From assembly GCA_031267825.1 (NCBI GenBank), contig JAIRYJ010000007.1, forward strand, positions 126,001-190,000: 64,000 nucleotides of DNA, written 5' to 3'. Made by a program: the position numbers and the translations under genes. Source of the DNA: Bifidobacteriaceae bacterium (GTDB lineage Bacteria > Actinomycetota > Actinomycetes > Actinomycetales > WQXJ01). Position 1 is the stretch's first letter, and each line of letters opens with the position of its first letter. A model generated the notes under the pieces. It did no database searches, was not told where the DNA came from, and was given only the letters and a program-made list of their open reading frames with translations. Positions 19,353 through 26,532 of the stretch are shown here, piece after piece.

Positions 19353-19603
19353 ATGCCCTACAGCGACCCGACCGTGTTGGAGATCCGCACTGGGGCCGGG
19401 GACAATCATCGGGCCTGGAGATGGCTGGGTTCTCGCATGCCTGCGCGGCTGAGATTGACCCGGACGCGGCAACGACCTTGCGCTTGAACCGGCCGTCTTG
19501 GGAGGTGGCAGAGGACGATGTGATGCCGCTCAATGCGTCAGATTATCGGGGAGTGGCTTTGCTGGCGGGCGGGGCCTGCCTTGCCAACCTTTAGCGTGGC
19601 GGG
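19353..19603 (+). pseudogene. Relic of a DNA cytosine-5 methyltransferase N-terminus
   Basis: The DNA aligns base by base with the first ~230 nt of the intact methyltransferase gene at 42079. MPYSDPTVLEI matches MSDPAPTVLEI; the motif I region is then frameshifted, and AEIDPDAATTLRLNRPSWEV and LLAGG can be read in other frames. Homology stops just past the motif IV region, where the expected PCPPFS is damaged (TGCCTTGCC). The rest of the gene is missing, and transposase sequence follows about 90 nt later. This is a diverged second copy, not a recent duplicate. Confidence 0.75.
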
Positions 19604-19693
19604 GAGCCGGCGGCTCCGGCCGGGATATAGGCCGACCGCCTAATCGGCGTGTTGGCGGCATCGGCCGCTGCCGCGAGCGGGAAGACCAGGATG

Positions 19694-19981
19694 TATGTCC
19701 GGGTCGGCCAGGCTGGTGCCATCGCCTTGATCGGGAGTGTCGCGGATTCGTATGACAACGCTATAGCTGAGTCCATCAACGGGTTGTATAAAACCGAACG
19801 CACTAAACTCCAAGGCCCATTCAAGACCGTTGACCAGCTAGAACTCGCTACCTCCAGCTGGGTTGACTACTACAACCACCACCGGCTCCACTCAGCCATC
19901 GGATACGTCCCAGCCATTGAGTACGAGCAGGCCTACTACGCTCAACTCTTGAGCGTCCCGGACCACCCAGTTCCGGGATAA
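19694..19981 (+). pseudogene. IS3-family transposase (OrfB) C-terminal fragment
   Basis: It encodes about 95 residues with the end of the rve/DDE integrase domain: GSVADSYDNAIAESINGLYK, then WVDYYNHHRLHSAIGY and a short tail to a normal stop. The YDNA-E step carries the last acidic residue of the DDE triad. The first two acidic residues and all of OrfA are missing, and the 5' side abuts the methyltransferase relic, so the element is dead. It probably explains the break in the methyltransferase copy. I could not see terminal inverted repeats. Confidence 0.85.
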
Positions 19982-20293
19982 ACCACCCTCCACCAAACCC
20001 GGGGCGTATCAGACTGTCTCCCCGATCATGCCAGGAACCGCCCCCGCCGCCGTGCCCGTGGGTCCCGGTCCGCGAACAGTCATCAACGCCGCACGGGCCG
20101 TGGGAGTGGCTCTCAACGGTAGTGCGGCCCTCGACACCACAAAGAGTGATACGCGTGACCGTCCTCGGTGCTATGCCCGTGATAGAGGACGCAGTCGTGG
20201 CTGTGTTCTCCTGTTAGAGCGCAGGTGGGCACCAAGCGGGCGGTGTGCTTATGCTCGTAGGTGAGCGCGCAACCAGCCATGCCGCATTGATAG
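19982..20293. other. No convincing gene
   Basis: The sequence past the transposase stop gives no family I know. A minus-strand frame (20113-20340) encodes 75 residues rich in Cys and His with a doubled C-x-LTxEHxH pattern. It overlaps the next relic and has no clear ribosome-binding site, so I do not call it. Confidence 0.4.
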
Positions 20294-20509
20294 CTGGCAA
20301 CCGGCCTGACCGACACCGGCTGGCGGTTCTTGTCCGCCATAGATGAAGAGGACTACATCAACGATCCCAGCAACATGGTGCTGGTTTGATTCAACGCGGT
20401 CTGCGCGGTTGAACCGGCCGTCATAGCGCTCTACGCCGTGCCGCAAGGCACCGACCTGGAGTTGGTTCGCCGCCCCGACGGCTCCATCTTCTTCCAATAC
20501 AGCGACTAG
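20294..20509 (+). pseudogene. DUF2185 (immunity-type) relic
   Basis: One frame reads GLTDTGWRFLSAIDEEDYIN then DPSNMVLV, a TGA stop at 20387-20389, and on in the same frame FNAVCAVEPAVIALYAVPQG to a final TAG at 20507. DUF2185 proteins share a DSGWRFxxGxExxEYxNDP core followed by a Pro-Gly-rich end, and these match in order. The N-terminal third is absent, with a stop at 20291. Such proteins occur as immunity factors beside polymorphic toxins; no toxin is seen here. Family call is from memory of the motif. Confidence 0.6.
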
Positions 20510-20872
20510 ACCGGCAAACTCGGCCAGCACCCGCCAAGGGCCCGATTCGTTGCCACTTGTGCTGGGTGTGGCGCCAAGACCGCGGATTACTCGTACGATG
20601 CCGTCCGCTCGGCTTGTCGGCAGGCCGCGACTTGGGTGGTCGGCATCGTGCACATAGCAGAAAGAGCTTAACTGACGTAGCGACGTGTGAGTAGTTCTAC
20701 GCGACTTCGCGGGAAATGTAAGAAAACACTAAGAAAACTGGGGTATCTACGGCTAACCTGTCCCAAGAGACAGGCGCGCCCATCCCGACGATGCGGTCGC
20801 GTGTTTGGATGTCTCCGCACCATCACTAACTGTCATGGGAGCTTTCCCCCGATTCGCAAAGAGGACTCCGCT
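20510..20872. other. Spacer and leader before the CotH gene
   Basis: I see no gene. The CotH frame stays open up to a GTG at 20687, but GAGGA at 20861-20865 supports the ATG at 20873. A one-mismatch copy of the GGACGATGCCG motif lies near 20640 in inverted form. No clear promoter could be picked. Confidence 0.4.
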
Positions 20873-23800
20873 ATGGGCCCAACGGCCATCAGACCGACCG
20901 CAACCAAAACTAGGCGAACGGGGGCACTGGCCGCAGCGGCCTGCCTGTTCGCAACCCTCGGACTCACCCAAACCGGCCTAACTGAGGCGGCCGCCGCCCC
21001 CGGGCCCACGCCCGACGGCTTCCAGATTACCCAACAATTCGCCATCGCCACCGGCAACGACGACGCCATGGCCAACGCTACCCAAACCAACCTCACCTCA
21101 GCCGCCGCCTACCTCCACGGCCGCTACTCATCGAGCCGGACCTACGACAACTACCTCAGGTTCACCGGCGTCACCCTGCCCGCTGACGCGCAGGTCACCG
21201 ACGTGCGCTTAGTGTTCACAATGCGGGCCGCGGCACCCAAAGCCAACCAGTTAACCATCTGGGGTGAACTCGGCGCCGCCGCACCATTCACATCCAAGGC
21301 GGCGACCTTCACCAGCCGGGCTTTCTCCAATGAAGCTGTCACCCTCCAGGCGCCAGCCCTAGCCAACAACGCGATCTTCCGGACCGGCTCCATCCTGCCG
21401 GTCTTCGAAGCCGCCCGCGACTCGATCCCAACACGGACCGACTACGCCTTCAAAATCACCGGAGCCGATCCGTCAGCCAACTACCGGGTGAGCTCCTACA
21501 ACGGCACCCGGGCTGAGGCGCCAAAACTGGAAGTGACCTATGTCACCCAAGGCTGGACGTACACCAACCGGCTGGCCTCCTCCAAAGATGACGCCGCCGA
21601 ACGCGGCACCAAAGGTGCGATCGACCTGACCGGCACAGCACACTTCGCCGGTTATGGTGCGTCATCACTGACCGCCGCCAACAAAGAAGTCTCCGCTGTG
21701 CGCTTCCCAGGTGTGGCGATCCCCGAAAACGCGACCGTCATCAACTCATACATTGAGTTCACCTCAGCCGCCAACGGCAGCGCTGGACGGGTCGCTAACG
21801 TCACCGTCCGGTCTGAACTAGGCAACGCGGCGCCCTACACATCGGCCGCCTGGTCCATCTCCTCACGGCAATACTCGCTCCAATCAGTCGGATTCAGCCA
21901 AGCGGCTTTCCGGTCTTCACGGACCTTGGCACGAACCCCGGACCTAACAGCCATCATTGACGAGGCGAGATACTCCGGCTGGCACGATGGCGACGCCCTG
22001 GCCTTCCTGTTCGGCGGCGACAACTACATTGGCGGCGTCTACGAAGGCGGCTCCAGCTACGCGCCGAACCTCGTAATCGAATACGTTTACGGCGGTCCCG
22101 GGCCATATCAAGGCATGATCACCGACCCGGCCCAAATCAACTCGGTCTACATCAACGAAGTGTCAACCGAAGGCGTAGCCGTCAACCAAGACGATTGGAT
22201 CGAGCTTTACAACGGCCACGATCAGCCCGTCGTACTCCAGGGGGTGCGGCTTTGGCGTGACACTAACACTAAAGGCGACACCTTCGACTTTGACCACCTG
22301 GTGTTGTGGCCAAACTCTTACACCATCCTCTACGCCGATGAGGAACCAGAAGACGGCAAAGACCATCTCAGCTTCGATCTGAAGAAATCCGGTGAGATTT
22401 TCTTAACGGAGATCGACCCGGTCAATTCGAAGAAAGCCGGCCGTACAATCGACTCCCTGGCTTACGGTGAACAAAGCTTCGGTGACACGCACGGCAGAAT
22501 GCCAGACGGCACCGGCCTGGTCCGGTTGTTCGCCCACGACACTTACGGCGCGTCCAACAACGCATCAAAAGCCAAATACACCGGCTTGACGTTCAGCCAC
22601 GAGCGGGGCGTTTACCCGTCAGGCTTCGATTTGACATTGACCGCGCCGGGACTGGAAATCCGCTACACCCTGGACGGCACCACACCTAGCGAAGACCACG
22701 GCACGCTCTACACCGGTCCGTTCCGGATCAACCGGTCAAGTGTTGTCAACGCTGTCGCCTACGACGCGGACCGGATCTCACTACCAGTCGTCAACAGCTA
22801 CTTCTTGCAAGACAACCTGTCCAATGAGGTCAAATCCGGCGCGGTCTGGCTTTACAAAGACACCATTAACGATCAGATCTACGGGGCCGCTTTAGCTGAT
22901 GTGCCGATCGTTTCCATATCCGGTGACCTGCGGCAAGTTGAAGACGGCGATTACGTCCAAAGCTACTTCGAATACATTCCTGAACCAGGCAGCGCGGCGG
23001 TTGACTACGCCCAGCCGATCGGTGTCAAGAAGTTCGGCAACGAGAGCGCCAAACAGTTCAACTCTGGTGTCGCGGTGCGTTTCAAGAAAGACTTCGGGGC
23101 AGGCAAAGCGAAATACAAGTTTTTCGACAATCTGCCTGGTGAACCGTTTGGCCTGGCTAAGGAGTACAAGAAACTAGAACTCCAAGAGGGCCAGCAGGGG
23201 CCACAGAAAGAATGGAACCTGTACGGCACATCAATCCGCTACAACTTGGGTTACAACCGCTATGACGAGACAGTTCTGCGCCGGCTAGCCAACCAGGCGG
23301 GAATCTTCGACAGTCACATACGTTATGTCCACTACTTCTTGAACGGCCAGTACATGGGTGTCAAGACGATGCGTGAAGACTACGGCCCGCACACCTTTGA
23401 GCCATATTTCGATGAAGATTCGGACGATTTCACTAAGGTGTCCTACAAGGACGATTACCCGAACTTCGACTATGACATAGGTGAGGTCGAAGAAGGCGAC
23501 GGCGATGTGGCGGTCATGAACACCATCCACGCGATCGCGAAATCGAAGGACTACCAGAAGTTCAAGCAGTACGTTGACGTTGACTCGCTGATCCGCAACC
23601 AGATTCTGATCATGATGACGGACGTCGAGAATGAGATGAACGGTGTTGTGGCCAACAATGTCGCCAACGGCGGCCAGAAGATGATGTTCAACATCAATGA
23701 CTCTGATGGTGCTTTCGCTAACTTTGGCAAAGCCGGATCGAACACGGTTCAGAATCTGGTGATTAACGCTTCTGGATCGAACTACCGAGGTAAATGGTCG

Positions 23801-24400
23801 AACTCTAATTCGCGTGGCGGCCCGGGCGGGATGTTTAAGGCCTTCTCAGGTGATTCGACGTCCGCTTCGGCTGGGAACCTGGAGTTCAAGACACAGTTCA
23901 AGGACACCTTGCTGGAGATGGTTGGCCCAGCCAGTGGTGACTTCCTAGGTGCGCCGGGTGCGCCGCTGTCAGCCGCTAACATCCAGGCGATCATGACCGA
24001 GGAGATCGCTAACGTCGATTTGATCTACCAGTTGGACGCCGCCTTCATGGGGGATAGGGCAACCATCTACCGTGACTGGGTGGCCAACAACCCAAAGGTT
24101 GTGGCTCAGGCCACTGACCGGGTCAAATACACCTTGGACAGGTGGAGCCATTACAAGATGGTTCACACACTGATCCCGGTGACGGTGACGAACGCTCAGG
24201 GCGGCTACGTCTTGACGAGCACTAACGCGTCAAGCGTCAAGGTGTATTACACGACTGATGGTTCTGATCCGATGGGTGCCAACGGCGTGGTCTCGCCGAA
24301 GGCGACTCTCTACAAGGCGGGAACTGTCATTCCGGCGGGCACGTCGTTGACGATCCGCCCGTTCACGACCAACAACTGGGGTCCGCTGAGCGCGAACTAG
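20873..24400 (+). CDS. Secreted CotH-kinase protein with lamin-tail and chitobiase-type domains
   Basis: About 1175 residues; ATG chosen by GAGGA 7 nt upstream. A signal peptide ends near AAAA (about residue 40). Two related ~150-residue beta-sandwich units follow, each with a 'VRF/LRFxGVxxPxxAxV' start. Then come a lamin-tail domain (YINEVSTEG...DDWIELYN), a chitobiase-type C-terminal domain (RYTLDGTTPSEDHGTLYTGP), the CotH domain (GVKKFGNESAKQFN to NINDSDGAFANFG), and a second chitobiase-type unit at the C-terminus. CotH proteins are atypical kinases known from spore coats and fungal invasins; bacterial secreted forms are often found on sugar-rich surfaces. No wall anchor is seen, so it may be released. 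A strong terminator follows. Confidence 0.85.
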   Translation: MGPTAIRPTATKTRRTGALAAAACLFATLGLTQTGLTEAAAAPGPTPDGFQITQQFAIATGNDDAMANATQTNLTSAAAYLHGRYSSSRTYDNYLRFTGVTLPADAQVTDVRLVFTMRAAAPKANQLTIWGELGAAAPFTSKAATFTSRAFSNEAVTLQAPALANNAIFRTGSILPVFEAARDSIPTRTDYAFKITGADPSANYRVSSYNGTRAEAPKLEVTYVTQGWTYTNRLASSKDDAAERGTKGAIDLTGTAHFAGYGASSLTAANKEVSAVRFPGVAIPENATVINSYIEFTSAANGSAGRVANVTVRSELGNAAPYTSAAWSISSRQYSLQSVGFSQAAFRSSRTLARTPDLTAIIDEARYSGWHDGDALAFLFGGDNYIGGVYEGGSSYAPNLVIEYVYGGPGPYQGMITDPAQINSVYINEVSTEGVAVNQDDWIELYNGHDQPVVLQGVRLWRDTNTKGDTFDFDHLVLWPNSYTILYADEEPEDGKDHLSFDLKKSGEIFLTEIDPVNSKKAGRTIDSLAYGEQSFGDTHGRMPDGTGLVRLFAHDTYGASNNASKAKYTGLTFSHERGVYPSGFDLTLTAPGLEIRYTLDGTTPSEDHGTLYTGPFRINRSSVVNAVAYDADRISLPVVNSYFLQDNLSNEVKSGAVWLYKDTINDQIYGAALADVPIVSISGDLRQVEDGDYVQSYFEYIPEPGSAAVDYAQPIGVKKFGNESAKQFNSGVAVRFKKDFGAGKAKYKFFDNLPGEPFGLAKEYKKLELQEGQQGPQKEWNLYGTSIRYNLGYNRYDETVLRRLANQAGIFDSHIRYVHYFLNGQYMGVKTMREDYGPHTFEPYFDEDSDDFTKVSYKDDYPNFDYDIGEVEEGDGDVAVMNTIHAIAKSKDYQKFKQYVDVDSLIRNQILIMMTDVENEMNGVVANNVANGGQKMMFNINDSDGAFANFGKAGSNTVQNLVINASGSNYRGKWSNSNSRGGPGGMFKAFSGDSTSASAGNLEFKTQFKDTLLEMVGPASGDFLGAPGAPLSAANIQAIMTEEIANVDLIYQLDAAFMGDRATIYRDWVANNPKVVAQATDRVKYTLDRWSHYKMVHTLIPVTVTNAQGGYVLTSTNASSVKVYYTTDGSDPMGANGVVSPKATLYKAGTVIPAGTSLTIRPFTTNNWGPLSAN

Positions 24401-24417
24401 GACCTTAGCTGACGCCA

Positions 24418-24461
24418 GGGGCGGATCAGGTTGGCCCTGGCCAGCCGGGTCCGCCCCTTTT
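24418..24461 (+). terminator. Intrinsic terminator of the CotH gene
   Basis: GGGGCGGA (24418-24425) pairs with TCCGCCCC (24450-24457) and is followed directly by TTTT. This is the clearest rho-independent terminator in the window. Confidence 0.85.
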
Positions 24462-24538
24462 GTTACGGTGCGTAGCTTGTCGGGTCGAGCTTTGTGGCGG
24501 GTCAGCCCGCCTTGCCGTGTTCCAGCGGGGTCTTATTT

Positions 24539-24549
24539 GGACGATGCCG
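24539..24549 (+). repeat. GGACGATGCCG motif, intergenic copy
   Basis: One of nine exact copies of this 11-mer in the window. It lies between the CotH terminator and the ADP-ribosylglycohydrolase gene. Confidence 0.6.
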
Positions 24550-24638
24550 CCCCCCTCGGTTCCAGCGTGGGGTCCCGGCCGCGTCTGGCCGTCGAGGCCC
24601 GCACTGGCGCCTGCGCAAGGTTCCTTCGGTCGGCTGTG

Positions 24639-26117
24639 TCACGGCGGCGGGGTGGCTGGCCTGGCCGAATCGTAAACGGTTTGCCACAGGAGACCCTGTT
24701 TGGGGTGGTTTAGGGCCTGTTCGATCCGGCCGTTAGCCTCAGCCACCGGCCTGCCTAGCAACAGGCTGTAGGCCAGGGCCACAGCCGGGGTGCGGTGTTC
24801 GGCGGCGACACAATGCAACAGCACTGTATGCCCCTCGTCACGCAGTGCTTTGACTGTCTCGGCCGCGTCGTGCAGTGTCCACAGCAGGTGGGCGTTCTTG
24901 GAGCGGTCGTCCGAATCGATCAGCCAGACCTCCGCGATCAGCCGGGGGTCCAACCCGCTGGCCGCGATCTCCGGATCTCCCAGCCGCGACAGTGAAACGG
25001 CGGCCGTTACACCGATTTCCTTGGCCCTGACCAGGTCATCTTCTGTGCCCAGGATGACTTGCGGGTCCTCCGGATGAGGCACCGCCCGGGATACCGTGCG
25101 GCTTGAACCGGAGGCCAGTAGCGAGCCGCATTGCGACCATCCCGAACCGGCCGTTTCCAAAGCCAGCCGGACCAGGTCACGCCGTCCCGATGGCCGGCCG
25201 CCGTGTTCTGGCCAGCCATTCAACTGGCGGGCCAGGTTGGCTGGGATTCCTGACGCCCCAAAGTAGGCGCCGAGCAAACCTCCGGCGATGGCGGCCACAG
25301 TGTCGGTGTCATGGCCGATGCCGATAGCCGTTTGCAGTGTCGCAACGAATCTGGCGGGATCCGCGCCCATTCCCCGGGTCGCGTGGATCGAGGACCAGGC
25401 CGCTTGGAGAGCTGTCACCGTGAAACCGTTGGCCCTGAACGTGCCAGGATCTTGGCTCTCCGCTTGGACGATGCCGTCCTCCCAGTACGGGCGGCTGGCT
25501 GGTTCCAGCAGTTCCAGACCGCCCCGGATGTCGAGGCGTCCTTCGCTGACGGCCACCCGGACAGCCTCAGACCACAGGACCGCGCTCTCTTGGCAGAGTT
25601 GGTGGGCGTGTGTCAAGGCGCAGATCGCACTGGCTGTCCTGGCTGTCTGTTGCCTGTCCTGTAACGCGCTGAGACCCACAATGGCGGTGCGCATCAGCCC
25701 GCCGTTGCCGGCCGAGCCGTCCGCGGCCGCTTGTCGCGCGATCCGCGACATCCGCTGAGCTAATCCGGCGGTTTCCGGCTGGTGGCTGGCCGGATGGAGC
25801 ACGCGGCTGGTTAGGACGCCCATGTCGCCGGGCCCTGAGTTCAACCATTTCAAGAACCAGGCCGCGACTTGGTCTAGACCGGACTGGCTGGTTAGCGCGG
25901 CCCCGTGGCTAGATCTAGCTACCTCCGCGATGCACATCGCCATCTGCGTGTCATCCGACCACTCGCCAGGACGGTAGTGTCCCAGGCCGCCACCCAGCAT
26001 CTCGGCCCGGCCGGCTTTGATCGGCGCGGAGTCGAACTCGTAGGGCACACCTAAGGCATCGCCTACGGCCTGGCCCAGGAGCACGCCCGCGATCCGGTTT
26101 CTAACCTGACTGTCCAT
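24639..26117 (-). CDS. ADP-ribosylglycohydrolase fused to a dual-specificity phosphatase-like domain
   Basis: 492 residues. The N-terminal ~300 residues are a DraG/ARH-type hydrolase, which removes ADP-ribose from its targets. It has GDALGVPYEF, the metal-binding WSDDTQMA, GNGGLMRT and GHDTDTVAAIAGG, all intact. The C-terminal ~150 residues end in a PTP/DSP-like loop, HCVAAEHRT, with the Cys-x5-Arg signature at C436-R442. AGGAGA precedes the ATG. The gene lies 75 bp downstream of the protease operon on the same strand and could be its last member. The pairing suggests reversal of an ADP-ribose-based signal (inference). Confidence 0.88.
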   Translation of the reverse strand: MDSQVRNRIAGVLLGQAVGDALGVPYEFDSAPIKAGRAEMLGGGLGHYRPGEWSDDTQMAMCIAEVARSSHGAALTSQSGLDQVAAWFLKWLNSGPGDMGVLTSRVLHPASHQPETAGLAQRMSRIARQAAADGSAGNGGLMRTAIVGLSALQDRQQTARTASAICALTHAHQLCQESAVLWSEAVRVAVSEGRLDIRGGLELLEPASRPYWEDGIVQAESQDPGTFRANGFTVTALQAAWSSIHATRGMGADPARFVATLQTAIGIGHDTDTVAAIAGGLLGAYFGASGIPANLARQLNGWPEHGGRPSGRRDLVRLALETAGSGWSQCGSLLASGSSRTVSRAVPHPEDPQVILGTEDDLVRAKEIGVTAAVSLSRLGDPEIAASGLDPRLIAEVWLIDSDDRSKNAHLLWTLHDAAETVKALRDEGHTVLLHCVAAEHRTPAVALAYSLLLGRPVAEANGRIEQALNHPKQGLLWQTVYDSARPATPPP

Positions 26118-26192
26118 TGTGGTTCTCCTTACTCCAGCCCGTTTAGCCGGTCAACGGCTGACGAATCGACTGTAGTCCTTCGGTCTAACCAG

Positions 26193-26522
26193 TTAGGCGA
26201 AGATCACCGCCTCACGCGCGTTGGAGGCCAAAGCCTCCACCACCGAATCCCGCAGCGCCTCCCCCTGGTCGCCGGCCAATCGCCGGACAGCGGCAGCGTT
26301 ATCTGAATTCAGCCACGAAAGGAAGACCTCCAGTGCCGTTTCAAGGGCCCGCTCCGGCACATCAACCGCTTGATGCATTTGTGCGTCGTGAGCGTTGGCC
26401 GCGGACCAGCGGTGCAAGTCTGAGCGTGTCCTGATTAGCGGTAACACTCGCGAAGCTCGATCTTCCACCGGTTGATACTGGCAGATCTGAGCCTGTCTTA
26501 AGACTGCTGGGTAGTGATCCAT
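26193..26522 (-). CDS. Small protein of unknown function, third gene of the IetAS-like operon
   Basis: 109 residues, ATG 10 nt after the protease stop, so likely cotranslated. I do not recognise a family. The C-terminal half is predicted helical and acidic/hydrophobic (ALETALEVFLSWLNSDNAAA, then RRLAGDQGEALRDSVVEALA); there is no membrane segment or signal. Position suggests a regulator, adaptor or substrate of the ATPase-protease pair. It might also be specific to this lineage. Confidence 0.7.
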   Translation of the reverse strand: MDHYPAVLRQAQICQYQPVEDRASRVLPLIRTRSDLHRWSAANAHDAQMHQAVDVPERALETALEVFLSWLNSDNAAAVRRLAGDQGEALRDSVVEALASNAREAVIFA

Positions 26523-26532
26523 GTTCTGCGGG

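Noticed and set aside
20113-20340. Minus-strand Cys/His-rich 75-residue frame with doubled C-x-LTxEHxH
   Set aside because: No clear ribosome-binding site, no family recognised, and it overlaps the DUF2185 relic in a region of decayed genes.
25288-25758. 156-residue plus-strand frame
   Set aside because: Antisense to the ADP-ribosylglycohydrolase, whose motifs are intact.
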